Position numbers and translations under genes: made by a program. Shown piece by piece: positions 51,032 to 59,148 of a DNA stretch of 64,000 nucleotides (positions are counted from its first letter, which is position 1; every line of letters starts with the position of its first letter). Source of the stretch: Streptomyces cavernae (GTDB taxonomy: Bacteria > Actinomycetota > Actinomycetes > Streptomycetales > Streptomycetaceae); NCBI RefSeq assembly GCF_004023625.1, contig NZ_RPDJ01000027.1, positions 62,001 through 126,000 on the forward strand, read 5' to 3'. The notes beneath the pieces were generated by a model that did not search any database, was not told the DNA's origin, and saw only the letters and a program-made list of their open reading frames with translations.

Positions 51032-52450
51032 CTACGGATGGTGCGGCTTCCGCGTCCCGAACATGAACCTGCGCAAAGCCCCCAGTAACCCACCGGGCCG
51101 CCCCGGCGCCGCATGCGCCGGGGCGTGGGACAGCAGCCCCGAAGCCGGGGCCTCGGGGATGTGCACGGGGTGGCTGTCGCCGAGCTCGTAGCGGACCGGA
51201 AGCAGGCGGAGCCCGCGCACGACCGGGCCCGACCGCCAGGGCAACTGGTCGTGCGGCAAGGTCAGTTCGACCCTGGTGAAGTGGTCGAAGACGCGCCCCA
51301 CCGCGGTGGACACGATCATGTTCGACAGTTCGCGGGCCGCGGCGGGGCACTGGTGCGGCCCCGCCCCCCATCCGAGGTGCGCCCGCGTACTGACCGTGGA
51401 GTCGACGATGTGGGAGTCGATCGCCAGGAGATCGCGGTGCGCGGCCGCGGCCGACGGGGAGACGATGTCGCCGGCCCTGATCCAGAAGCGGCCCAGCCGC
51501 ACGTCCCGCGCCGCGAACCGGAAGCACAGATTGGCCACCGGCGGATTGGCGAGCGCCGCGCGGTTGACCGTCTCGCCGATCATCCCGGCCGACAGGCTCC
51601 GCCGCACGGTCGCGTTGCCGCGCAGCACCTCCACCAGGGTGTTGCACACCATGTTGCCGGTGATGTCGTTGAGGTAGACGGCGTTCATGAACAGCTCCCG
51701 GCCGAGCTGTTCGTCGGAGAGGGTGGGGTCGGCGAGCAGCATGTAGGAGGTGACGTCGTCACCGGGCAGTGCCCGCCGGTGCGCGGCGAGCCGGGTCATG
51801 GCCGCCAGTGCCCGCCCGGTGGCGGGCCCGGCGTCGGCGCCGCCGTCGAGCATCCGCCAGAGGTCCATGACGAGTTCGTCGCCCAGCTCGACGGGGCAGC
51901 CGAAGAGCCGGGTGGTGATCATCAGCAGCAGCGGGCGGGTGTACTGGGCGGCGAGGTCCGCGAACCCGGCCTGTCCGGACTCCGCCGCCAGCATCCCCAC
52001 CAGTTCGTCGGTGTACCGGGCGACGGCCGACCGCAGCTCGTACCCCTGCCGGGTGCTGCCGTCCTGGAAGGGGCGGACGGCGGTGTGGTACGTCTGCCGG
52101 GCGTGCCGGTGTTCGTCGTCGTCGAAGAACATCATCTGCCGGACCTCGTACCCGGCCAGCAGGGGCCAGTCCGGCGGCAGCCGGCCCTCCGCCCGCGCCC
52201 TCCAGTGCTTCACGTCCCGGCGCCACACGCTTTCGTTGCGCAGCACCTCCAGGACTTCGCGGTAGTCCAGGACGAGCCACGCCGGCACCCCGAACAGGCC
52301 CACCGGTGCCACCGGGCCGTACCGGCGCCGGAGCCGTTCGTAGACCCCGCCGGGGTCGGTGTCGAACTCCGCCGTCAGCAACGGTTCCACAGGCAGTGAC
52401 TCGAGCGGTGGGCTGTCCGCGGGGGCCGTGGCGAACGGGTGAGGGTCCAT
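51032..52450 (-). CDS. Cytochrome P450-like protein without a clear EXXR motif
   Basis: From the ATG at 52450 the product is 472 residues; the GTG at 52459 is an alternative, and neither has a good ribosome-binding site. The heme-binding loop is AHLGWGAGPHQCPAAARELS with the thiolate ligand C368. The C-helix region FFDDDEHRHARQTYHTAVRP is P450-like. The K-helix reads GETVNRAALANPPV, where an EXXR would normally be found; the glutamate and arginine are four apart instead of three. The I-helix reads YLNDITGNMV in place of the usual acid-alcohol pair. Some Streptomyces families (CYP157) are known to lack EXXR. No ferredoxin or reductase gene is adjacent. Confidence 0.88.
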   Translation of the reverse strand: MDPHPFATAPADSPPLESLPVEPLLTAEFDTDPGGVYERLRRRYGPVAPVGLFGVPAWLVLDYREVLEVLRNESVWRRDVKHWRARAEGRLPPDWPLLAGYEVRQMMFFDDDEHRHARQTYHTAVRPFQDGSTRQGYELRSAVARYTDELVGMLAAESGQAGFADLAAQYTRPLLLMITTRLFGCPVELGDELVMDLWRMLDGGADAGPATGRALAAMTRLAAHRRALPGDDVTSYMLLADPTLSDEQLGRELFMNAVYLNDITGNMVCNTLVEVLRGNATVRRSLSAGMIGETVNRAALANPPVANLCFRFAARDVRLGRFWIRAGDIVSPSAAAAHRDLLAIDSHIVDSTVSTRAHLGWGAGPHQCPAAARELSNMIVSTAVGRVFDHFTRVELTLPHDQLPWRSGPVVRGLRLLPVRYELGDSHPVHIPEAPASGLLSHAPAHAAPGRPGGLLGALRRFMFGTRKPHHP

Positions 52451-52540
52451 AGTGACCACGGATACCGTATCGCGCGCTCACGTGCAGTGACCGGGACGAC
52501 AACTGTTACGCGTTGGTGATCACGCGGAGGGACGCGGAGA

Positions 52541-54841
52541 TCACCGGGAGAGAAGTGGCGAATCCGGGTCCGCCAATCGTCCGCGCCCCAGTGGCCCCGG
52601 CTCTCCCGTGTGCAACACCCCCAGCCGCTGGGTCGCCCGGGTCAGCGCCACGTACAGATCGCTCGTGCCGAACCGTGCGGGCTCGACCACCAGGACCGAG
52701 TCGAACTCCAGCCCCTTGGACTGCCGGGGGTCTAGGAGGACGACCGTGTGCGTCAGGTCCGGTTCCGCGTCCGCGGTGACCCCGTCGAGCCGTGCGGCCA
52801 GCCTCCGGTGCAGCTCGCGCGGGGCGATCACGGCGAGCCGGCCCTCGGTCGGGGTCAGTTCCGCGACCGCCTTCGCCACGGCGCCGGGGAGGTCGTCCGT
52901 CGCACGGATCCAGGGGCGAACACCCGTGGAGCGGACCGAACTCGGCGGTTCGAAGTCCGGGTTCTCCGCGCGCAGCACCTCGGCCGCCAGCTCCATGATC
53001 TCCGCCGGGGTGCGGTAGTTGACGCCGAGCCGGGTGTGCTTCCAGCGGTCCTCCACGTAGGGCGCGAGGATGTCCGCCCAGGCGCCGACGCCGGCCTCCT
53101 CGGCGGTCTGCGCCGGGTCGCCCACGAGGGTCATCGACCGGGTCGGGATCCGCCGCATGAGCAGCCGCCAGGCCATCGCGGAGAGCTCCTGCGCCTCGTC
53201 CACGACGATGTGCCCGAACGTCCAGGTGCGGTCGGCCGCCGCGCGTTCGGCGGCGCTGCGGTGGTCCGCCTCCTCCTGCCGCTCGGCGAACCGTTCGGCG
53301 TCGATGATGTCGTGTGCGGAGAGGACCTCGGAGGCGTCGGGGTCGCCGTCCTCCTTGTCCTCGAACTCGTAGGTGCGGGAGGCGTAGGAGACGTCGAGCA
53401 CGCCCTGCGCGTAGGCGATCTGGGCCTCCCGCTCGCGGTCCGCGCGGGCGCGGGCCACCCGGTCGTCCTCGCCGAGGAGTTCGGCGGCCTCGTCGAGGAG
53501 GGGGATGTCGGCGGGGGTCCAGGCGCGGGTGACCGGGCGGCGGACGGCGGCGGCGTCCTCGTCGCAGAGGTATCCCTCGGGTTCGGCGAGGAAGTCGGCG
53601 ACGAGGCGTCGCGGGGTCAGCCGCGGCCACAACTGGTCGATGGCCGACCAGACTTCGGGGTTCTCGTCCAGTTCGTCGCGGATCTGGGTGATGTCGCTCG
53701 CGTCGAGCAGGTTGCTGCCGTCGTACGGGTCGGTGCCGATGCGTTCGGCGACCATGTCGGTGAGCGTGTTGAGGATGTAGCCCTCGAAGTACTCGCGGGC
53801 CGCGTTGTGCGGGAGCTCCGCCTCGCGGGTGCGGTCCCGGGCGACACGTACGAGGTCGTCGTCGAGCATCAGGACCTCCCGGTCGTGCTCGATGGCGATC
53901 ACCGGGTCGGGCAGCGCCTGCCGGTCGCGTACGACGGCGGCGAGTACGTCGGCCATGTCGGCGCGGCCCTTGACCCGGGCCGCCTCCGGGGTGTCGGTCG
54001 CGGTCGCCTTCACGCCGGGGAACAGTTCGCCGACGGTCGCGAGGAGAACCCCGGTCTCGCCGAGGGAGGGCAGTACCTCGCCGATGTAGCCGAGGAAGGC
54101 GGGGTTGGGGCCGACGATCAGGACGGCCCGCTTGGCGAGCAGTTCGCGGTGTTCGTAGAGGAGGTAGGCGGCCCGGTGCAGCGCCACGGCCGTCTTGCCG
54201 GTGCCGGGGCCGCCCTCGACGACCAGGACGCCCTCGTGCGGGGCGCGGATGATGCGGTCCTGGTCGGCCTGGATCGTCTGCACGATGTCGTGCATGCGGC
54301 CGGTGCGGGCGGAGTCGAGCGCGGCGAGCAGGACGGCGTCTCCGCTGGGGTCTTCGTGGCCGGTGCGTTCCCGGTCGCCGAGGTCGAGGATCTCGTCGTG
54401 CAGGGCGGTGACCCGGCGGCCGTCGGTGGTGATGTGCCGGCGGCGGCGCAGACCCATCGGGGTGTGGCCGGTGGCCAGGTAGAAGGGGCGGGCGACCGGG
54501 GCCCGCCAGTCGATGAGGATCGGGGTGTGCTCGGTGTCGTCGGCGCGGATCCCGATCCGGCCGATGTGGTGGTGGACGCCGTCGGTGAGATCGATCCGGC
54601 CGAAGCAGAGGGATCCCTCGACGGCGTTCAGCGCGGCGAGCAGACCGGAGCGCTCCGCGACCAGGATGTCCCGCTCCAGGCGGGCCTGCCTGGGCGTGTG
54701 GCCCTGCGCGAGCGCGTCCGCGACGGAGGTCTCGGTGCCGCCACGCAGAGCGTCGACGCGCGCGTACAGCCCGTCGATGAATTCCTGCTCATGCCGCAAT
54801 TCAACGTCGGGGAATTCTTTGTGTGCGCCGCTGTTTGACAA
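52541..54841 (-). CDS. UvrD-like superfamily 1 helicase of the HelD/HelR type
   Basis: A 766-residue SF1 ATPase; the TTG at 54841 is preceded by GGGAG at 5 bases. A helical N-terminus (HEQEFIDGLYARVDALR ... RQARLERDILVAERSGLL) precedes the 1A domain, with Walker A VVEGGPGTGKTAVALHRAAY. Motif II is HIVVDEAQELSAMAWRLL and motif III LVGDPAQTAEEAG. GVNYRTPAEIMELA and the C-terminal DPRQSKGLEFDSVLVVEP / LYVALTRATQRL complete the set. Actinobacterial HelD proteins bind RNA polymerase and recycle it; the HelR subgroup protects it from rifamycins. Which subgroup this is cannot be settled by eye. Confidence 0.92.
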   Translation of the reverse strand: MSNSGAHKEFPDVELRHEQEFIDGLYARVDALRGGTETSVADALAQGHTPRQARLERDILVAERSGLLAALNAVEGSLCFGRIDLTDGVHHHIGRIGIRADDTEHTPILIDWRAPVARPFYLATGHTPMGLRRRRHITTDGRRVTALHDEILDLGDRERTGHEDPSGDAVLLAALDSARTGRMHDIVQTIQADQDRIIRAPHEGVLVVEGGPGTGKTAVALHRAAYLLYEHRELLAKRAVLIVGPNPAFLGYIGEVLPSLGETGVLLATVGELFPGVKATATDTPEAARVKGRADMADVLAAVVRDRQALPDPVIAIEHDREVLMLDDDLVRVARDRTREAELPHNAAREYFEGYILNTLTDMVAERIGTDPYDGSNLLDASDITQIRDELDENPEVWSAIDQLWPRLTPRRLVADFLAEPEGYLCDEDAAAVRRPVTRAWTPADIPLLDEAAELLGEDDRVARARADREREAQIAYAQGVLDVSYASRTYEFEDKEDGDPDASEVLSAHDIIDAERFAERQEEADHRSAAERAAADRTWTFGHIVVDEAQELSAMAWRLLMRRIPTRSMTLVGDPAQTAEEAGVGAWADILAPYVEDRWKHTRLGVNYRTPAEIMELAAEVLRAENPDFEPPSSVRSTGVRPWIRATDDLPGAVAKAVAELTPTEGRLAVIAPRELHRRLAARLDGVTADAEPDLTHTVVLLDPRQSKGLEFDSVLVVEPARFGTSDLYVALTRATQRLGVLHTGEPGPLGRGRLADPDSPLLSR

Positions 54842-54928
54842 TTCCGCTCCCGCCCGGATATACTGTGTTCACTGCACTTCTCCGCGACTGAATTAGCGTA
54901 AGTCGCGAACCATTGAATATACGCACGA

Positions 54929-54963
54929 AAATCCCCCGAGCGCAATTGCTCGGGGGATTTTTT
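54929..54963. terminator. Bidirectional intrinsic terminator
   Basis: A perfect 13-bp stem (AAATCCCCCGAGC / GCTCGGGGGATTT) with a GCAATT loop and U-rich tails on both strands (TTTTTTG on plus, TTTTCG on minus). It closes the merR-thioredoxin transcript before the helicase promoter region. Confidence 0.9.
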
Positions 54964-55013
54964 GTGCACGCATCGCCTGAACGGGCCCGGTCACGTCGGC
55001 ACGAACCGGCCGA

Positions 55014-55346
55014 TCACAGCACGTCGGACAACTCCTCAAGGAGCCGGCGCTTGGGCCGGGCGCCCACCATCGACTTCACCGGCTCGCCACCGCGGAACAC
55101 CATGAACGTCGGCATGGACAGCACCCGGAAGGCGTTGGTCGTCTCCGGATTGGTGTCCACGTCCAGCTGCACCACCTTCAGCCGGCCGCTCTGCTCGGCC
55201 GCGAGATCACTCAGCACCGGTCCCATCTGCCGGCACGGCGGGCACCAGTCGGCGGTGAACTCCACCAGCACGGGCAACTCGGAGCACATCACCTCCGCCT
55301 CGAAATCGGCATCCGTCACCTCGGCCACTCCTGCCGCCCTGATCAC
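55014..55346 (-). CDS. Thioredoxin-family protein with atypical WCPPC active site
   Basis: A 110-residue thioredoxin-fold protein starting at the GTG at 55346, which overlaps the merR stop as GTGA. The active site is FTADWCPPCRQMGP (C35, C38), with Pro replacing the usual Gly of WCGPC. The cis-proline is in VLSMPTFMVFRGGEP. The C-terminus KSMVGARPKRRLLEELSDVL is standard. The Pro-Pro pair should make the redox potential differ from ordinary thioredoxins. It is co-transcribed with, and probably controlled by, the adjacent MerR regulator, which suggests a response to oxidative, thiol or metal stress. Confidence 0.93.
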   Translation of the reverse strand: MIRAAGVAEVTDADFEAEVMCSELPVLVEFTADWCPPCRQMGPVLSDLAAEQSGRLKVVQLDVDTNPETTNAFRVLSMPTFMVFRGGEPVKSMVGARPKRRLLEELSDVL

Positions 55347-55771
55347 AGCCCCTGCCCTCCCAGCTCGCACCCGGGCTCCGGACCCCCCGGAACCTCCGCC
55401 TCGGCGGCCAGCGCGTCCCGCGCCCTCTCGGCCCTCGCCAACTGCGCCCCGACCGTGGCCCGTACGGCCTGCAACTCCCCGATCAGCGCGTCGAGTTCGC
55501 TCAGCTTGCGCCGGTAGACCGCGAGCGAGGCGGGACACGAGTCGCCCTCCGGGTGCCCCGCCCGCAGACACTCGACGAAGGGCCGGGTCTCCTCCAGGTC
55601 GAACCCGCAGTCCTGCAACGTCCGTATCTGCCGCAGCAGCTTCAGGTCGTGCTCGTCATAGGTCCGGTACCCGTTGCTGTTCCGCCGCGCGGGCAACAGC
55701 CCCCGCGCCTCGTAGTACCGCAGCGCCCGCGTGGTGGTCCCGGCGCGTTCCGCCAGCTCGCCGATTCGCAT
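55343..55771 (-). CDS. MerR-family transcriptional regulator
   Basis: A 142-residue regulator from the ATG at 55771. The winged helix-turn-helix reads MRIGELAERAGTTTRALRYYE, ARGLLPARR and NGYRTYDEHDLKLLRQIRTL. A coiled-coil dimerisation helix follows (YRRKLSELDALIGELQAVRA). Two cysteines, C55 in LQDCGFDLEE and the one in ECLRAGHPEGDSCP, could be sensory, but there is no clear metal-binding C-terminal motif. The stop overlaps the thioredoxin start by four bases. A palindrome with TTGACG half-sites lies 16 bases upstream of the start codon, and the message may be nearly leaderless. Confidence 0.93.
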   Translation of the reverse strand: MRIGELAERAGTTTRALRYYEARGLLPARRNSNGYRTYDEHDLKLLRQIRTLQDCGFDLEETRPFVECLRAGHPEGDSCPASLAVYRRKLSELDALIGELQAVRATVGAQLARAERARDALAAEAEVPGGPEPGCELGGQGL

Positions 55772-55786
55772 ACGACGACGGTAGGG

Positions 55787-55804
55787 CTTGACGCCGACGT
55801 CAAG
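55787..55804 (-). promoter_or_regulatory. Candidate MerR operator/promoter
   Basis: CTTGACG-CCGA-CGTCAAG is an 18-base near-perfect palindrome placed 16-33 bases upstream of the merR ATG. On the minus strand it provides TTGACG as a -35. A further CGACGTCAGG lies at 55810-55819. MerR regulators usually bind palindromes within a long (19-bp) promoter spacer, and autoregulation is common. Confidence 0.55.
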
Positions 55805-55814
55805 GCAACCGACG

Positions 55815-57554
55815 TCAGGCACCACCTTGAACGCCCGGCGAGGGCCCCGTCGGCGGTATGGGGCGCGGGCGGGGTGATGGGACCGGTGCGGCCCATGGGC
55901 CTCGGGAGGCCGAGGGCCGGGGGCCCGCGAACCAGTAGCCGTCGTCCTCGGCCGTGTCGGCGGCCGAGTCCCCCTGCTCTCCCTCGCCTTCGTCCTCGCC
56001 CTGGTCCCTGGCATCCCGCTCGTCGCCGTCCGCGTCCCGTACTCCGAGCAGGCGCCGCGTCAGCCGGTCCCGGTCCGAGAGGAGTTCGTCGACGGCCGCC
56101 CGGAAGTCCTCCGGTTCCGTGCGCTCCGCCTCGCGTTCGGCGGAGAGCAGGACAGCGCGCCGCACCAGTTCCTTGGTGAAGGACGCCGTCGTGCCCTCGG
56201 TGCGGACGACGAGTTCGTCGGTGATCTCCTTGCCGAGGCCGAGTCCGGCACCGTACAGGCCCAGCAGCCGGGCGCGTCCCGCGGCGTCCGGGAGCGGGAT
56301 CTCGACCGCGAGGTCCACCCGGCCGGGCCGCTGGGCGAGCGCGGGCTCCAGCAGGTCGGCTCGGTTGGTGGTGAGCAGGAACGCCACGTCGGCGTCGTCG
56401 CCGAGACCGTCCATCTCGTTCAGCACCTGGAAGAGCAGCGGCTCCTCGCCGCCGCCGAAGTCACGCGACTCCGCGACCAGGTCGCAGTCCTCCAGCACGA
56501 CGAGCGCGGGCTGGAGCATCCGGGCGAGCGCACAGGCCGGGGCTATCGCCTCGATGGTGGTCCCGGCGAGCAGGACGACCGTGAACTCCGGGAGATGCGA
56601 GAGGAGATAGCGGATGGTGTGCGTCTTGCCGGTACCGGGCGGGCCGTAGAGGAGGAGTCCTCGGCGCAGGTGCTGGCCCGCCGCGAGCAGCCGTTCACGG
56701 CGCCGGGCGACGCCGACCACCTGCCGCTCGACGCGCTCCAGCAGCCCGGCCGGCAGCACGATGTCGTCCCGGCTGAGCCCGGGGCGGCGGTGGAAGCGGA
56801 ACGGACCGAGGCCGTGACCGAACTCGGAGCCCTCGAAGGACAGCACCTGACCGCGGAAGATGTTGTGCTCGCGCACCAGTTCGTCGATCTCGGCGAGCAG
56901 CCGGTCCGCGAACTCCTTTCGCCGGGCGAGGACTTCGATCTCGACCTTGTTGCGCCCGTATTCGTCCGCCGGTCCGCGCAGCAGTACCGCGAACCGCTCG
57001 TCGCCTTCCTCACCGAGGTAGAACCCGAAGGAGACGCAGGCGAGTTCGGCGTCGGGCGAGACGGGCAGCAGCGCGTAGTCGACGGCGCCGAGCACGAACC
57101 GGTCGTAACGTTCCGAGGATTCGATGATCTCGCCGAGCGTGAAGTCACCGCGGTGCGTCGCCCCGGTCATTCCGATCAGCTCATGCGATCTGCCCTCGGC
57201 GGCGAACCAGCGCTCCAGCGCGAGATGCACATTGGGCAGGTCGTACGGCGGGTAGGCGGCCTTGACCACGGGCTTGTCGCGGAACCCGGCGCCGAGATGG
57301 GCCTTCAGCCGCTCGGCGAGGTTGCGGCCGGCCGCGGCGTCCTGGTTCCTGGGATGCGCCACCGCCTGGAGGAACTCGAAGAAGAGCTCGCTGACGCGGT
57401 CGAGCGGCAGGGCCGCCCTGCCTTCGGCCCCGACCGAGGTCTGGCCCGAGGTCTGGCCCGGGGCCCCACCCGACGGCACACCGGTCGTCTCAACGGTGGT
57501 CTCGCCGGATGTCTCACCCGTGGTCCGGTCCGTGGTCTCGTACTGGTCCCCCAT
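55815..57554 (-). CDS. AAA-family ATPase (ATP-dependent, FtsH/CDC48-like core)
   Basis: The ATG at 57554 follows GGGGGAGG by 6 bases and gives 579 residues; longer starts run into repeat sequence. After about 35 low-complexity Thr/Gly residues comes an alpha/beta N-domain (about 50-280) not recognised. The AAA core has Walker A LLYGPPGTGKTHTIRYLL, Walker B ALVVLEDCDLVAES, sensor-1 FLLTTNRADLLEPALAQRPG and the arginine-finger region RVDLAVEIPLPD. The C-terminus is acidic (DEGEGEQGDSAADTAEDD) then Pro-rich. No protease or membrane domain is present, so it is probably a remodelling ATPase. Partner unknown; it is transcribed towards merR. Confidence 0.88.
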   Translation of the reverse strand: MGDQYETTDRTTGETSGETTVETTGVPSGGAPGQTSGQTSVGAEGRAALPLDRVSELFFEFLQAVAHPRNQDAAAGRNLAERLKAHLGAGFRDKPVVKAAYPPYDLPNVHLALERWFAAEGRSHELIGMTGATHRGDFTLGEIIESSERYDRFVLGAVDYALLPVSPDAELACVSFGFYLGEEGDERFAVLLRGPADEYGRNKVEIEVLARRKEFADRLLAEIDELVREHNIFRGQVLSFEGSEFGHGLGPFRFHRRPGLSRDDIVLPAGLLERVERQVVGVARRRERLLAAGQHLRRGLLLYGPPGTGKTHTIRYLLSHLPEFTVVLLAGTTIEAIAPACALARMLQPALVVLEDCDLVAESRDFGGGEEPLLFQVLNEMDGLGDDADVAFLLTTNRADLLEPALAQRPGRVDLAVEIPLPDAAGRARLLGLYGAGLGLGKEITDELVVRTEGTTASFTKELVRRAVLLSAEREAERTEPEDFRAAVDELLSDRDRLTRRLLGVRDADGDERDARDQGEDEGEGEQGDSAADTAEDDGYWFAGPRPSASRGPWAAPVPSPRPRPIPPTGPSPGVQGGA

Positions 57555-57590
57555 GACACGCCTCCCCCGTCGTCCGGCCTCCCGGACCGG

Positions 57591-57644
57591 TGCCGGCTCC
57601 CGGACTGGTCCGGCTCCCAGGCCGGTGCCGGCTCCCGGACTGGT
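57591..57644. repeat. 19-bp direct repeat upstream of the AAA ATPase gene
   Basis: TGCCGGCTCCCGGACTGGT occurs at 57591-57609 and again at 57626-57644, 35 bases apart, with related decayed copies (CCGGCTCCCAGGCCGGT) between and after. It fills the gap between the ATPase start and the oxidoreductase stop; no gene is seen. Confidence 0.8.
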
Positions 57645-57730
57645 ACGGCCTCCAGACTGGTGCCGGATGAGCGGGTCGGTCAAAGGGTTTCACCACCGCA
57701 GCCCCGAACGATCCCTTCGCAGGCCGGAGT

Positions 57731-58621
57731 TCAGGGCTTGTGCAGCACCTCGAAGATGCTCGCCCAGCTGTCGGCCCCGTGGCCGCGTGCGACGGCCCGG
57801 TCCGCGAGCGCCTTCACCGAGCGCAGGACGCCGACGTCGAGGCCACGGTGTTCGGCGGTCTCCAGGACGTGGCCGGAGCCCGCCGCCATCATGGCGAGGT
57901 TGGCGGCCTCGCCCGGGTAGTGGCCCGCGTCGATGTCCTGGGCGGTGCCTGCCACGATGGGCGGCATGATGGCGGTGATGGTGTCGAGGTACGGAGCGAG
58001 GTCGCCCGCGCGCACCCCGTCAGCGCCGGCCAGCGCGAAGGCGTGCACCAGTCCGCCCATGGCGCCGTAGAAGTAGTCGAGCAGTGCCATGTCGTAGACG
58101 GCGGCGAGGCCGTGGTCCTCGCCGACGTGGGCGGGGCGTCCGCCGAGCGCCTTCAGCGCCGTCTCGTACTTGTCGTAGACGGCGCGCGGGCCGCTGTAGA
58201 AGAACAGCGCCTCGGGCGATCCGATCACCGGCACGGGCACCATGATCGAGCCGTTCAGACATTCGATACCGTGCTGCTGCGCCCAGTCGGCGGCGGCACG
58301 GGCGCGTTCCGGGGTGTCGGAGGTGAGGTTGACCAGGAGACGGCCGGGCAGTTCACCGGCGACCGTTTCCATGATGGCGCGGGCCGCCGCGTAGTCGACC
58401 ACACAGATCACCACCAACTCGGCAGCCTTTACGGCCTCCTGGGCCGTCGTGGCGCGGACGGCGCCGCGGGCGGTCAGTTCGCCGTCCTTGCCCGGGGTGC
58501 GGTTCCAGACGGTGGTGGGGTGGCCGGCCCGCAGGAACGCGGCGGCGAGCGCCTGGCCCATGGCGCCGAGGCCGAGGACGGATACGGGAGTGGTCGCGGT
58601 GTTCGCAAGATCGTTGGTCAT
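57731..58621 (-). CDS. NADP-dependent imine-reductase-like oxidoreductase
   Basis: Starting at the ATG at 58621 (the ATG at 58630 is possible) the product is 296 residues. The Rossmann domain has VSVLGLGAMGQALAAAFLRAG then TTVWNRTPGK, the NADP-binding pattern of beta-hydroxyacid dehydrogenases. The long connecting helix reads AAVYDMALLDYFYGAMGGLV HAFALAGA. This LALLD..Y..M.G..HAFAL pattern is characteristic of imine reductases (IREDs), and D182 occupies the position of the proton-donor aspartate of one stereochemical class. A hydroxyisobutyrate dehydrogenase relative is the other option. The natural substrate cannot be inferred. It stands alone. Confidence 0.85.
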   Translation of the reverse strand: MTNDLANTATTPVSVLGLGAMGQALAAAFLRAGHPTTVWNRTPGKDGELTARGAVRATTAQEAVKAAELVVICVVDYAAARAIMETVAGELPGRLLVNLTSDTPERARAAADWAQQHGIECLNGSIMVPVPVIGSPEALFFYSGPRAVYDKYETALKALGGRPAHVGEDHGLAAVYDMALLDYFYGAMGGLVHAFALAGADGVRAGDLAPYLDTITAIMPPIVAGTAQDIDAGHYPGEAANLAMMAAGSGHVLETAEHRGLDVGVLRSVKALADRAVARGHGADSWASIFEVLHKP

Positions 58622-58737
58622 GCCGACCATGCTGATGCGCCGCCCAACTCCCCACAAGTACCGACTATTTGCTCAGATACTCACCAAAAGGTAAGGCAGC
58701 AGGCAGGGAGCGGTGAGGGGCCGTGCGGGCGGGCCGG

Positions 58738-59148
58738 TCAGGGCTGGACGAACCAGTGGGGCCGCACGCCCGCGATGTGGCAGACCATGAAGTAGAGGGG
58801 GATGGGCGGGGTGTAGGGGGAATCGCCGCCGGGACGGTGGATCAGCCGTCGGCGCACGGTCCCCCAGGACGCGTCGGGCACCCGCGCGTCGACCGCGTAG
58901 TGCGCGGCGGCGGGCCAGTCGACGTCGATGTTCGAGCCGGCGGGGACGATCCACCACCACCACCGGCTGTCCGCGAAGACGCAGCCCGCGCGGGGCAGAC
59001 ACGCCAGAATGCGCTCCCCGTACTCCAGGGGCGTGCCCACGGCGTCGTAGCCGAGTCCCGCGGGCATCCCGGCCGGCAGTACCAGCCGACTGGCTCCTGA
59101 GACGGTGCCGTCGGACGGCGACCGCGTGTCGGCGTCAGCGGTGTGCAT
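58738..59148 (-). CDS. Conserved hypothetical protein coupled to an ATP-binding protein
   Basis: A 136-residue soluble protein overlapping the stop of the upstream ATPase gene by 14 bases. It contains LPAGMPAGLGYDAVGTPLEY, RAGCVFADSRWWWWIVPAGS with four consecutive tryptophans, and the ending PLYFMVCHIAGVRPHWFVQP. From memory, proteins of this type are common directly after RsbW-like ATPase genes in Streptomyces, but no function is known. The tight overlap argues that it acts with that ATPase. No membrane helix or signal peptide is visible. Confidence 0.8.
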   Translation of the reverse strand: MHTADADTRSPSDGTVSGASRLVLPAGMPAGLGYDAVGTPLEYGERILACLPRAGCVFADSRWWWWIVPAGSNIDVDWPAAAHYAVDARVPDASWGTVRRRLIHRPGGDSPYTPPIPLYFMVCHIAGVRPHWFVQP

